Part shown: positions 17,854-26,079 of the stretch, piece by piece
How the letters are laid out: each line of letters opens with the position of its first letter
How positions within the stretch are numbered: position 1 is the stretch's first letter
Source: Cupriavidus sp.
Lineage (GTDB): Bacteria > Pseudomonadota > Gammaproteobacteria > Burkholderiales > Burkholderiaceae
Assembly (NCBI GenBank): GCA_031181345.1
Contig: JAPSLC010000026.1
Coordinates: 1-64,000 of the forward strand
Direction: 5' to 3'
DNA: 64,000 nt
Notes under the pieces: model-generated
The model's input: the letters and a program-made list of their open reading frames with translations, nothing else
Database searches by the model: none
Told to the model about the DNA's origin: nothing
Translations under genes and position numbers: made by a program

Positions 17854-18234
17854 CCATGCGATCGCGCGGCAACGCGCATCGTTGGGCGACCGACGCCGCC
17901 GAGGAAAAGCCGGCGCCGGGACGCCGACAGACCTTTCCGCCGGCGCTCACGCGTGAGCAGCTGAAGGCGATGTACCAGCGCAACCGCACGCCGGAGGTGC
18001 GCGATCTGCTGTGGGAGGTCGGCCCGCCTGCAAGCCATCGTCCGCCGCGCGGCGCAGCTGTCGGCGTGCTTTCCGATGTACGACAGCTGCGCAACCACGT
18101 CCGCCTTCCAGATCATCCTGAACGCACTACGCCGCGAGCTAGCCGATGAGCCGTGCATCGCCGAGCAGGCCGAGCTGGCCCGCGAATGGGACGAGGTGTT
18201 TTCCGTCGACGTGAACGCCGCGCGCCGGCGCTAG
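17850..18234 (+). pseudogene. frameshifted second gene of SOS cassette
   Basis: The frame from 17,850 reads well through LTREQLKAMYQRNRTPEVRDLLWEV, then changes frame near 18,020-18,022 because of one apparent extra G. The +1 frame continues ARLQAIVRRAAQLSACFPMYD to a stop at 18,234, ending in an acidic segment (AEQAELAREWDEVFSVD). Joined, this would be a protein of about 127 aa. A sequencing error cannot be excluded. Confidence 0.65.
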
Positions 18235-18309
18235 GCGTGTCGGACGCCGGCCTATACCAGCACCACTGCGGGCCACGTACAACAGAGGTAACACGCACAG
18301 GAGGCCACC

Positions 18310-18531
18310 ATGGCAGGAAACATCCACGTTGTGCCGGCAGACGGCGGCTGGGCGGTCGAGGTCGAAGGCGGCGGCCGCTCCAACGTCCACTACACCGCGC
18401 AAGCCGATGCCATCCAGTCCGCCACGGAGGCAGCCAAGCTGGCCAAGGTCGAGCTCATCATCCACGGCCCTGATGGCCAGATCCGCGAGCGCAACAGCTT
18501 CGGCAACGATCCCCGCGACATCAAGGGGTAG
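18310..18531 (+). CDS. DUF2188 protein (prophage copy)
   Basis: 73 aa, start after CACAGGAGGCC. DUF2188 proteins are small beta-hairpin repeats of unknown function (HVVPADGGWAVEVEG and ELIIHGPDGQIRERNSFG). A second copy lies in the right flank at 61,481-61,705 with the same C-terminus (RERNSFGNDPRDIKG), and the upstream sequence is also similar. It is part of the SOS cassette and is followed 6 bp later by the ligase remnant. Confidence 0.85.
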   Translation: MAGNIHVVPADGGWAVEVEGGGRSNVHYTAQADAIQSATEAAKLAKVELIIHGPDGQIRERNSFGNDPRDIKG

Positions 18532-18537
18532 CCCGTG

Positions 18538-19150
18538 GCCACCGCTCGGCCCCTCGCACCTACGCTGGCCGAGCTTTCCCCGATGCTGCTCGAGGAGCGC
18601 CGCGCCGTTCCCCCAGGGCGATGATCAAGTACCACCGGTACCGGCTCCTCGCGGCCAGTAAGCCGGCGCACCTTAAGTCCCGCAACGGGCACGACGCGAC
18701 GGCTTGGTATCCAGAAGTCGCCGCGGCGGTCGGCAATCTGAAGGCTGGCTGGATCTTCGACGGCGAGGTCTGCGTCCTGGACGAGCACGGCCGGAGCGAC
18801 TTCGAGCTGCTGCACCGGCGATCGGCGCGCCGCGGCAAGCCACCCGGCTCCACCACGTCGCCTACTGCGTCTTCGACATGCTGATCAACGGCGGGCGGGA
18901 CGTCCGCGCCCAGCCGATCGAGAAGCGCAAGGCCTCCCTCCGCAAGATCCTCGACTGCTGCCCGGACACCCTGCTCTTCATCGACTGGGTGGAGGACGGC
19001 GACTGGCTCTACCAGCAGGCGCTGGCCCTTCAGTTGGAGGGGATCGTCGCCAAGCGGGCGGGGAGCGCCTACGCGGCCGGCAAGCGGTCAGGTGACTGGA
19101 TCAAGGTGAAGCGGCCCGGCGCGGTGCCGGCGGAGAGGTTCAGGCGGTAG
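18538..19150 (+). pseudogene. ATP-dependent DNA ligase (LigD ligase-domain) remnant
   Basis: Starts GTG with ARPLAPTLAELSPMLLEERR and then loses a few codons and changes frame. The second segment from 18,621 begins IKYHRYRLLAAS, where active ligases have the nucleophile motif KYDG; here Asp-Gly is His-Arg. Another frame change near 18,840 leads to YCVFDMLINGGRDVRAQP and LEGIVAKRAGS, ending DWIKVKRPGAVPAERFRR. Motifs III-V are recognisable, but the gene has at least two frameshifts and a damaged active site, so it is dead. The OB domain is absent. Confidence 0.8.
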
Positions 19151-19247
19151 ACTACCAATCCCAGCCGCACTGGCTATCCATGAGCAATTACTCCGGCATT
19201 GTTGCAAGCACTATTTGTAGCGAACACTTGCAGCTCGCCAGCACAAT

Positions 19248-20486
19248 ATGGACACTGAAAAGCGCCGCCGATACGTAAAGGGAAAACTAGAGCAAACGCT
19301 CGACAATTTTATCGACAGCATCAATATCACATCCCCTGATCACATAGAACTGGGTGACCTTGATTCACTTAGCTCGGCGATCGCCTCATTACATCACGAA
19401 TATCTCGACAAACATGTTGCAGATCAGATAATAGCGGAGTCAGTGTTCGAAGGCCTGCAAGCTCATTACAGGACGTTTGGTCCTGATGTGCCACCATCAG
19501 AATTTGCACGCAGCAACATTAAATCCATCATCACGAAGATAGTTGAATCGATACCGCGCAAATACACTTACAAAATTCAGATGCCGTCTATTCCTGTATT
19601 CTCGGGAAAAACGTTCCGCATTGCCGACGGCATTTGGATTGAGCAAGATACGAGAACCTTCGCGCCGCGTAGCCCGCGCGAAGGGATTGGATTGTGGAGC
19701 GGCGCAGCGACTGCAAGTACCGTGCTTTGCATCGACGTCGAAGGGTATGCTGACGGGGCACCTGAGTCGCCGGCACTCTCCAAGGCGATCTCCATCGCCA
19801 AGCAGATCGCCTTCGTGACATCCACATCCTCATCGTTTTACCAACGCCACAAACCTTTGCGCGCCAGGTCCGCGCTTCACGACTATCACGGCCGTACCGT
19901 GCACCCCGTCGAAACTCCATCCGCAATTGCATTGGCTTACGGGGCCCTAGGAATTGACAGTTTAGAAGTTATTGATTTTCCAAGTGACGGCGGCCTACTA
20001 GAATTTAAACTCAAAAAGGCGTCTACTGAGGCGGAATATCACGATGCATTTGATGGTTCACTTCAACAAATAAGAAATTATTTTAACGCAAAGCATCATA
20101 ATGATTTTGAAAGCGTGGCCGCCGCAATCGAATGGCTTCACGATTCTAAATTTGCCGACAATCAGACCTTTTCATTCATAGCCGCTTGTATAGGGTTGGA
20201 GGCATTGGTCGGATCCGGCAAATACATCGAAGGGATGACTTCTCGGCTAGCGGACCGCTTTGGATTTCTCATGGGAACCGACCGCGAAGACAGGGAGAAA
20301 CTTGCTCAAGAATACCGAGAGGTGCTCCGAGCAAGGGGAGACCTAGTTCACGCGCGAACTGCACGCTTGAATGGAGAACACGTACAGCGGCTGCAGCAGG
20401 CACAGACTCTCCTACGTGGCGCAATTGAAAAAGAACTGGACAGAATCTATCAGGCGGTTAGCCGCGGGCCATCTTATTTGGTTTAG
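19248..20486 (+). CDS. ApeA-like HEPN-domain protein, candidate defence / superinfection exclusion
   Basis: 412 aa, clearly lower in GC than the phage body. The C-terminal part (residues about 300-400) fits an Apea-like HEPN domain: FIAACIGLEALVG, then a long helix ending in Arg363-x4-His368 (RGDLVH), the HEPN ribonuclease signature. The N-terminal 290 residues are not recognised and may be the sensor. HEPN proteins of this kind act in abortive infection. On a prophage this suggests protection of the lysogen against other phages. It stands alone and converges with the lysis genes. Confidence 0.7.
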   Translation: MDTEKRRRYVKGKLEQTLDNFIDSINITSPDHIELGDLDSLSSAIASLHHEYLDKHVADQIIAESVFEGLQAHYRTFGPDVPPSEFARSNIKSIITKIVESIPRKYTYKIQMPSIPVFSGKTFRIADGIWIEQDTRTFAPRSPREGIGLWSGAATASTVLCIDVEGYADGAPESPALSKAISIAKQIAFVTSTSSSFYQRHKPLRARSALHDYHGRTVHPVETPSAIALAYGALGIDSLEVIDFPSDGGLLEFKLKKASTEAEYHDAFDGSLQQIRNYFNAKHHNDFESVAAAIEWLHDSKFADNQTFSFIAACIGLEALVGSGKYIEGMTSRLADRFGFLMGTDREDREKLAQEYREVLRARGDLVHARTARLNGEHVQRLQQAQTLLRGAIEKELDRIYQAVSRGPSYLV

Positions 20487-20535
20487 ATGCCCACCAATAC
20501 GTTATTGATGGCCCAACGGCCGGCTTCGCCATTCT

Positions 20536-21090
20536 CTAACGGGTTCCGTTCGTCATCGCGGCGTTGTCTACTAGCGCGTCATAGGCGCGCTCGCAGGCAA
20601 GCCCTGCGATGAAGCTGGCGTCAAGAGCCTCAGCCAGAACTCCCGCTCGACGGTCAGCGCGCTCGAGCACGTCGGCGAGCACTCGGACGGCATCGCCGGC
20701 TGGCGCGCCGCCGCCGGCAAAGGTGGAATCTCCCGGACTGGTGTACTGACGAACGAGGGCGGCGACTTGGTCGCGCACGCGCTGCTCAGCGCCCCGAGCA
20801 GCACGAGCGTCCGCCAGCGCCACGTCCCTTTGCCTTGTTGCTTCATTTGCGATCCTTGTTTGCGCCTCGACCTCACGCTGATACTTCAATCGCGCACTGT
20901 CGACAGCCTTGGATTGTTCCCATGCGGCGGCGCGCCGCTCGTCGGCAATCTGCCTGTGCAGACGCTCCAGCTCTCGGCCCAGCCGCCATCCGTTGACGGC
21001 CCAGCCAATGGCCAGCAGCGTCGCAGCGGCGACTGCGATCCCGATGCGACGCCAAGGCAGCGCCGCCATCGACGCGATGACCGGCATCAT
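20536..21090 (-). CDS. Rz-like inner-membrane spanin
   Basis: 184 aa. One N-terminal membrane segment (IGIAVAAATLLAIGWAVNGW) is followed by a long coiled-coil (LGRELERLHRQIADERRAA and EATRQRDVALADARAARG), the usual i-spanin layout. The start overlaps the endolysin stop (ATGA). The last step of lysis is fusion of inner and outer membranes with the Rz1 partner, which is encoded inside this gene. Confidence 0.82.
   Translation of the reverse strand: MMPVIASMAALPWRRIGIAVAAATLLAIGWAVNGWRLGRELERLHRQIADERRAAAWEQSKAVDSARLKYQREVEAQTRIANEATRQRDVALADARAARGAEQRVRDQVAALVRQYTSPGDSTFAGGGAPAGDAVRVLADVLERADRRAGVLAEALDASFIAGLACERAYDALVDNAAMTNGTR
20571..20846 (-). CDS. Rz1-like outer-membrane spanin lipoprotein, nested in Rz
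   Basis: 91 aa in a different frame, wholly inside the Rz-like gene. It has a lipoprotein signal with lipobox ALSSAC (Cys about 24) and a Pro-rich start of the mature part (PPLPAAARQPAMP). Both are hallmarks of o-spanins. Start MKQQGKGTWRW is chosen for the signal peptide. Confidence 0.72.
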   Translation of the reverse strand: MKQQGKGTWRWRTLVLLGALSSACATKSPPSFVSTPVREIPPLPAAARQPAMPSECSPTCSSALTVEREFWLRLLTPASSQGLPASAPMTR

Positions 21091-21626
21091 GGCTGCACTC
21101 CGAGCACCGTCTTTGCGCGCCCCCAAAGCGCTCGCCGATCGGCGATCCCATTGGTACCGCCGTTGATGGCGCGGGTCAGGCCGACGAAGTCGCCTGCGTC
21201 GGCGTAGCGGTTGAGGCTGCGGTTGTGCCAGTACCATGCGGCAGAAGCGGCCGCGGCCACCGGCTGCTCGAGCAGCTCGGGCCGCGCCACCAGGTCGAGC
21301 TCGAGTGCGAACCCGCACAGCAGGTAGTTCTTGCGGCCGGTGATCTGGATCAGACCCCGCCCCATGAATCGCTTGCCGTCGCCGGGCTCGGTATTGCCAA
21401 TGTCGGCGCGCCCTTCGTAGCGGCGCTGCGCAGGCGTGGGCCCCCAGATCTCGCGCAGGCGGCGCAGTTGGCCAGACTCATGGCCCACCTGCGCCATGAA
21501 TGCCGCCACTCGAGGCGGCGTGTTGATGGCGTAGGCATCCATCACCGCGATCAACGGCAGCACGAACACGTCGGCGCGCGCGCCGGCATGGGGCATGATC
21601 GCCCTCAGCTTGTCGGCATCGATCAT
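21087..21626 (-). CDS. phage endolysin, GH19 chitinase/lysozyme type
   Basis: 179 aa, single catalytic domain of the glycoside hydrolase 19 type used by many phages to cut peptidoglycan. It contains the catalytic Glu region AQVGHESGQLRRLREIW and the signature GRGLIQITGRKNY. No signal peptide, so export depends on the holin encoded just upstream, whose stop overlaps the start by 4 bp. Confidence 0.9.
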   Translation of the reverse strand: MIDADKLRAIMPHAGARADVFVLPLIAVMDAYAINTPPRVAAFMAQVGHESGQLRRLREIWGPTPAQRRYEGRADIGNTEPGDGKRFMGRGLIQITGRKNYLLCGFALELDLVARPELLEQPVAAAASAAWYWHNRSLNRYADAGDFVGLTRAINGGTNGIADRRALWGRAKTVLGVQP

Positions 21627-22021
21627 GGGTTCATCGCCCGCCGTGCATCGGCAATGACCTCATCGATGCCAACTGCTGCGCGCTTGTTGATGTAGTTGAA
21701 CACCCAGCGCACGACCGCCCACCCTGGCAAACCGCAGGCGAACACCAAGCCGAACAGTGCCACCAGCCCGATATAGTCGTGGGCCCAGCTCTGCAGCCCG
21801 AAGTGCTGCACCACGGCCGCGCCCCCGCCGATGCTCGACACCACGGTACAGATGAGGGCAACGGCCCATTCCCCGCGCGTGCGCGGCCGCATCATCAGCA
21901 TGACGACGAAGGCCGCAAGACCGCTAGCGCCGGCCGCGACGCCGGCTGCGCCGCCCATCGCTTTGAAAGCGGCAGCACCGCCCGCTGCTGCAGCGGCGCT
22001 GCCGCTAATTGGTTCGGACAT
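21623..22021 (-). CDS. putative holin
   Basis: 132 aa with an Ala/Gly-rich N-terminus and two to three membrane segments (SGLAAFVVMLMM, WAVALICTVVSSIGGGAAVV, IGLVALFGLVFACGLPGWAVV). Position immediately before the endolysin, with overlapping stop/start, supports holin. The family is assigned from context. Confidence 0.72.
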   Translation of the reverse strand: MSEPISGSAAAAAGGAAAFKAMGGAAGVAAGASGLAAFVVMLMMRPRTRGEWAVALICTVVSSIGGGAAVVQHFGLQSWAHDYIGLVALFGLVFACGLPGWAVVRWVFNYINKRAAVGIDEVIADARRAMNP

Positions 22022-22035
22022 ACTTGACCCTTAGA

Positions 22036-22066
22036 AAAGAAAATGCCCGCTCTATGGCGGGCGTTG
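22036..22066 (-). terminator. terminator in front of the lysis cassette
   Basis: Minus-strand stem GCCCGCC-atagag-GGCGGGC-type hairpin followed by ATTTTCTTTTC, placed before the holin start. It would stop incoming minus-strand transcription unless antiterminated. Confidence 0.6.
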
Positions 22067-22074
22067 ACGGAACG

Positions 22075-22102
22075 TTGACAGTAGCCCCTTAGGGGCTAGA
22101 AT
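22075..22102 (+). promoter_or_regulatory. sigma-70 promoter with palindromic operator
   Basis: TTGACA (22,075-22,080) and TAGAAT (22,097-22,102) with a 16-bp spacer. Within and overlapping the spacer is the perfect inverted repeat TAGCCCCT-t-AGGGGCTA (22,082-22,098), a likely repressor site for the XRE gene downstream. Confidence 0.7.
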
Positions 22103-22196
22103 GCATGCTCGTAGGGTAGGGCAGCCGCGCAGCCCGATACCCCTGACGGATGAGCCATGATGACCATTCACTTCGGCGCGCTCAGCGCCGCGCGAC

Positions 22197-22472
22197 ATGC
22201 CAATTCACTACGTGCCTCCCACTCCGGAGGATTTGCGGGCCCTGAAGCAGAGGCTCGGCTATACCGGCGAGCAGATGGCCGAGCTCTTCGGCCTATCGGG
22301 CAACAACCAATGGCGCAAGTACACCGGAGGCGAATCACCGCGTCCGATGAGCCTGCCCATGCTGTTCTTGGCCGGGGCTCTCCTGGACCGGACCCGCAGT
22401 GCCGACGAAATATTCGACTGGTGCCGAGAGGTGGGCGCGATCGTGGATCTGTCGGAGCGAGAGCAATCGTGA
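22197..22472 (+). CDS. XRE-family helix-turn-helix regulator
   Basis: 91 aa with a helix-turn-helix in residues 10-45 (DLRALKQRLGYTGEQMAELFG, NNQWRKYTGG). It is transcribed from its own strong promoter, opposite to the surrounding late genes. The stop overlaps the lipoprotein start (GTGA), so the pair is one unit. It probably represses its own promoter through the 17-bp palindrome. Confidence 0.78.
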   Translation: MPIHYVPPTPEDLRALKQRLGYTGEQMAELFGLSGNNQWRKYTGGESPRPMSLPMLFLAGALLDRTRSADEIFDWCREVGAIVDLSEREQS

Positions 22473-23206
22473 AGGGGATGCTAGCGAGCTTGGCGGCCGC
22501 CTTCGTGGTGGCCTGCAGCGGCTGCGGAGGGGGAGGCGAAGATTCCCCATCACGCGATGTCGCAAATGCGCCGGCGCAACGATCAGTCGTGATCGATGCG
22601 CAAGGCGATTCCACTATCTGGGGCTTCCAGACCTCCGATAATTTTCAGAAGCACTGGCAGACCACCAACAACCCTCCGGCACTACTAGAGAAGGCCCTGC
22701 AGGCAAAGTTCGGGAAAACCATCACGGTTCAGAACCATGGCCACCCCGGTGCGATGATCGGCGACCGGATGAATGGCGTGAATGGATACACGCTGACCTA
22801 CGCCCAAGAGGTTTCAACCAATAAGGCGGACATCGTGATCGTGAATTTCGCGCTGAACGATGCGCACAAAAGCGCCCTCGAGCCGGTCGACCAGTACAAG
22901 GCTTATCTGATCGATTTCGTCGCGCAGTCTCGAGCTGCCGGGCGTGTCGTCGTGCTGGAAGAGCCGAACCCAATCGACTTCCAGATCAACGCATCGACCA
23001 TCCCAAAGTATGTCGAAGCGATGAATGAAGTGGCCAGGGAGCTGAACGTGCCCATCGTGCACCAATACCACCACATCAGCGCAATGCCGAACTGGAAAGC
23101 ATTGCTTATCGACGGCATCCACCCCACTGACGAGCTCTACTGGATAAAGGCTCATCGCCAGGCGGAAGTCATCGAACCGATCGTCGCGAGGCTATTGACG
23201 CAATAG
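22469..23206 (+). CDS. SGNH/GDSL hydrolase lipoprotein, lysogenic-conversion candidate
   Basis: 245 aa, GTG start overlapping the XRE stop. The lipoprotein signal ends at VVAC or SGC before a Gly-rich linker. SGNH blocks: block I GDSTIWG with nucleophile Ser, block II Gly in HGHPGAMIGDRM, block III Asn in VNFALNDAH, and block V Asp-His in DGIHPTDELYW. It probably de-acylates a surface glycan or lipid on the cell envelope. It is expressed from the lysogen, inserted between lysis genes and tail fibre, so surface modification (receptor alteration) is a reasonable idea. Confidence 0.82.
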   Translation: MKGMLASLAAAFVVACSGCGGGGEDSPSRDVANAPAQRSVVIDAQGDSTIWGFQTSDNFQKHWQTTNNPPALLEKALQAKFGKTITVQNHGHPGAMIGDRMNGVNGYTLTYAQEVSTNKADIVIVNFALNDAHKSALEPVDQYKAYLIDFVAQSRAAGRVVVLEEPNPIDFQINASTIPKYVEAMNEVARELNVPIVHQYHHISAMPNWKALLIDGIHPTDELYWIKAHRQAEVIEPIVARLLTQ

Positions 23207-23258
23207 CGCCGCGACGACCAAGCGACCACAGGTACGCCGCTCTCTTCATCTACGCCGC

Positions 23259-23471
23259 TCAGCTACCGGAAGGCGCGCCAGCCGCGCCCTCCGGCGCCGG
23301 CCAGTACGCCCTCGCATACTGCGGCATAGCGTTGTAGTAGTCATGCCAGCGCGGGTCGGATGCCTCCACCTCGCCCAGGCAAGACCAGTGCTTGGGGTCC
23401 TGCGGCGACTGGAAGCATGACACGATGGCCGATTTGCTTTCGTCGGAAAACTGCACGTGAATGGTGGTCAT
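23259..23471 (-). CDS. small protein downstream of tail fibre (possible fibre-assembly protein)
   Basis: 70 aa from the ATG at 23,471, with GGGGG upstream. Contains PKHWSCLGEVEASDPRW and a Pro/Gly-rich end (YWPAPEGAAGAPSGS). Position directly after the tail fibre and its start (MTTIHVQFSDESKSAIV) resemble the small proteins encoded there in many tailed phages. No firm family. Confidence 0.55.
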   Translation of the reverse strand: MTTIHVQFSDESKSAIVSCFQSPQDPKHWSCLGEVEASDPRWHDYYNAMPQYARAYWPAPEGAAGAPSGS

Positions 23472-23485
23472 GTTCGCCCCCGAGG

Positions 23486-24439
23486 TCAGAAGGTGTAACT
23501 GCTGCAATAGGCCATGTACTGGCGCACCCCGCTGCCATTCAATGTCGCCGACCGGTAGACATATACCGTCTGTTTCTCTGCCAGCGGAACGTCAGTCCAG
23601 ATCAAACTATGTCCATATGCGGCCGCGCACGACGAATTGAACGTTTGGCTGCCCATCCCCGCGGCATCGGCCGCAAAGGCGAAATTGATCGTACCGCCGA
23701 CCGTAAGAGCGGCATCGCCATATCCGCCGGCCGTCTTCGCGTTAGGAGGCACCACCCCGACCAGATTGATAGGTTGGAACGAAGCATTGTCGGCGGAGGA
23801 ATTGAATACCCCAATGCCGGGGAACACCACCTTCCGGTCCTTCTGTGACAGCGGCTTGATTTGTCCACTGGTGTTGGTCACGAGCACGCTGACCAGCGCC
23901 GTTGCCGTGTATCCGGCCGACATATGGGTTCCAGCGTAGATCTCAGGGGCGACCGCATTTCCGGTATTGAAGCCGACCAATCCGCTTTCACCGGTTGTCG
24001 GGTTGAAAGCGAGATAAACGGCAACCCAGGCACTGGGGGGAGACGTCCCAGTATCCATGCCGCCCATGCCGGTCGTAGCGATGTTGAGGGTCTTGTTGAC
24101 GTTGCTAAGCCGATAGTGCTTCCCGCTCAAAGCATTAGCCACCACCACCTGGTCGGCGGTGAAAGTGATGGACGATGTCAGACCGGGGTTGTAGATCCGG
24201 CCGTTTCGCATGGACCCCACAATCGGCGCGGCCAGCACCCGAATGGAATCGAGTAGCTGACCGTGGTTCTCCTCGTCCGGCTCGATGCCCGCGGCTTCCT
24301 GCACGCTGAGAATCTCGTCCGTTACCGCATTCCCCCAGCTGCTCGGAATCAGGGAACCGACCGTCCCTTGCGCGGCATCCTCGTCCACAAACTTGCCGTT
24401 GACGAGCCCGACGTTCGGGACGCTTTTCGGGTAATCCAT
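23486..24439 (-). CDS. tail fibre protein
   Basis: 317 aa. The N-terminal part (NGKFVDEDAAQGTVGSLIPSSWGN and ILSVQEAAGIEPDE) is the conserved attachment module of phage tail fibres that binds the baseplate. The C-terminal half is beta-rich, Gly/Ser/Thr-rich and ends in aromatic residues (MAYCSSYTF), fitting the receptor-binding shaft and tip. It is the last gene of the tail block and should set host range. Confidence 0.82.
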   Translation of the reverse strand: MDYPKSVPNVGLVNGKFVDEDAAQGTVGSLIPSSWGNAVTDEILSVQEAAGIEPDEENHGQLLDSIRVLAAPIVGSMRNGRIYNPGLTSSITFTADQVVVANALSGKHYRLSNVNKTLNIATTGMGGMDTGTSPPSAWVAVYLAFNPTTGESGLVGFNTGNAVAPEIYAGTHMSAGYTATALVSVLVTNTSGQIKPLSQKDRKVVFPGIGVFNSSADNASFQPINLVGVVPPNAKTAGGYGDAALTVGGTINFAFAADAAGMGSQTFNSSCAAAYGHSLIWTDVPLAEKQTVYVYRSATLNGSGVRQYMAYCSSYTF

Positions 24440-24442
24440 CTA

Positions 24443-25042
24443 TCAATCTCCGTAATCGAATAACACCAAGGTGTGCGCCGGCGCATGCCGACGAAACACA
24501 CATTCCACCCCTTCACCGGGATTGGCGCCGAAGCGCTCGCCCCAGACCGAGACGCCCCATCGACGCCCGGCCGCGAGGCGCTGGCCGAGGTGGACCGTCC
24601 AGATGTACTGCTGCCCCCATGTACCGAAGCGCGCCACGCCGAAGCGGCTGCGGCCAAAACGCGGCGCCCGGTGCTCGGTGACGGTGGCGTGCGGATAGCC
24701 CAGGTCGCGCGCCAGCGCCTGAAAGAAAGCGATGCGCTGGCCACCTTCGGCCACGTGCCGGCGCCGGACCGCCTTCTGGCGCTCCTCGAAGCTCTGCACA
24801 GGGCCCAGGCAGGAGTCCGGCAGCCCCATCACCCGCTCCCAGTCGAGCACGAGCTCGCGCACCGTCAACGGGTCCATCTCGTTGAGCAGATCGTCGGCGC
24901 GTGCGTCGACGCGGGCGAACTCTGGCGCCAGCCCCGCGAGGACTCGATGCACGGCTGGCGCCTGCTCGGCATCCCAGGCGGGGCCCGGCGGCAGCAGCGC
25001 CGCCATGCAGTCGCGGTAATCGCTGTCGGTCCTCACAGCCAT
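24443..25042 (-). CDS. baseplate protein, Mu gp48 / YmfQ (DUF2313) family
   Basis: 199 aa. N-terminal MAVRTDSDYRDCMAALLPPGPAW matches the DUF2313 start, then LAGLAPEFARVDARADDLLNEMDP. The C-terminal part is beta-rich with repeated RFG blocks. It overlaps the gp47-like gene by 10 bp. It caps the wedge or links the fibre in Mu-type baseplates. Confidence 0.88.
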   Translation of the reverse strand: MAVRTDSDYRDCMAALLPPGPAWDAEQAPAVHRVLAGLAPEFARVDARADDLLNEMDPLTVRELVLDWERVMGLPDSCLGPVQSFEERQKAVRRRHVAEGGQRIAFFQALARDLGYPHATVTEHRAPRFGRSRFGVARFGTWGQQYIWTVHLGQRLAAGRRWGVSVWGERFGANPGEGVECVFRRHAPAHTLVLFDYGD

Positions 25043-26079
25043 GTGACGCTCCCGAAGGTCGGGATCTCGTTGGGTGCCAGCGTGACATTGGCCGCCGGCG
25101 CGATCAGCTCGTGATCGTTCTCTCCCGGACTCTGACTGATGGCCTCGGCCAGGTGCGTGCGCAGCACCGTCACGCCGAGATCGCCCTCGCGCTTGATCAG
25201 ATCCCGCAGGCTTTTCTCAACGGCTGCGCGCGTGGTGGTGGTATCTGGAGAAAGACGGATCTGGAAGTGCAGCGGCTTTGGCCTGGGTGCCAGCACGTAC
25301 AGCTCCGCCGTGACTGGCCGTTCCGCTTCGATGTGATCGCGGACGGCATCGAGCGATGGCTGCCCTGGAATGGGGTCAGGGTCGTCGTCGCGCATCACGA
25401 ACACGCCGACCGTACCAGGGCCCATATAGCGGCGCCGGCACCAGGCGCGCGTGATGCCAGGCACCTCCAACGCCCAGGTTTCGTAGTCGTCGGCATTGCC
25501 GCCGTCCGGCACGATGCGGAAAGACCGGATCACGCGCTGGCGCAGGGCCTCGATGCTTTCCTGCTCGGTGCCGCCTGTAATGCCCGGCGCGAGCACCGTC
25601 GCGCTCGGCGCGATCCCGAGCACCGGCGACACCAGCTCGAGCGTGGCACCCGCGGCGATGTTGCCGGCCACGCCAGGCTCGACGGCATTGACCGCCACCG
25701 TCGCCTGCGCGGCCGTCAGCGTGACCGGCGCCTTCACGACATAGCGGCGGCCGTCCGCGTACTGCAGCACCTGGCCCTTGTCGATCACGGCGCCCACCTG
25801 TCCTACGACGCCGATCGGGCCGGTGGCCGCGACCGCTTCGCGCCGCGGCACGCTCAGGCGCAGCTTGGCGTAGCGCACCAGCATCTCTTCCTCGCATTCG
25901 TCGGGCAGGATCTGCTTGGCCACGAAGGCGAGGCGACCGTGCAGTTCATGCGTCGCGCCGGCGTGCACCCGCCCGAGCACGATCTGGTCGGAGCGGCGCA
26001 GCACCTGGTCGGTGGTGCCAACCAGATCCGCGTCGGTGCGCGCGATCAGCGTCGGAAGGGTTGGAGTATCAAACGGCAT
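25033..26079 (-). CDS. baseplate J-like protein (Mu gp47)
   Basis: 348 aa, baseplate wedge protein. Typical start FDTPTLPTLIARTDADL, then LRRSDQIVLGRVHAGATHELHG. The middle domain has GTEQESIEALRQRVIRSF, conserved in baseplate J proteins. Overlaps gp46-like upstream by 11 bp and gp48-like downstream, so the block is translationally coupled. Confidence 0.93.
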   Translation of the reverse strand: MPFDTPTLPTLIARTDADLVGTTDQVLRRSDQIVLGRVHAGATHELHGRLAFVAKQILPDECEEEMLVRYAKLRLSVPRREAVAATGPIGVVGQVGAVIDKGQVLQYADGRRYVVKAPVTLTAAQATVAVNAVEPGVAGNIAAGATLELVSPVLGIAPSATVLAPGITGGTEQESIEALRQRVIRSFRIVPDGGNADDYETWALEVPGITRAWCRRRYMGPGTVGVFVMRDDDPDPIPGQPSLDAVRDHIEAERPVTAELYVLAPRPKPLHFQIRLSPDTTTTRAAVEKSLRDLIKREGDLGVTVLRTHLAEAISQSPGENDHELIAPAANVTLAPNEIPTFGSVTWL

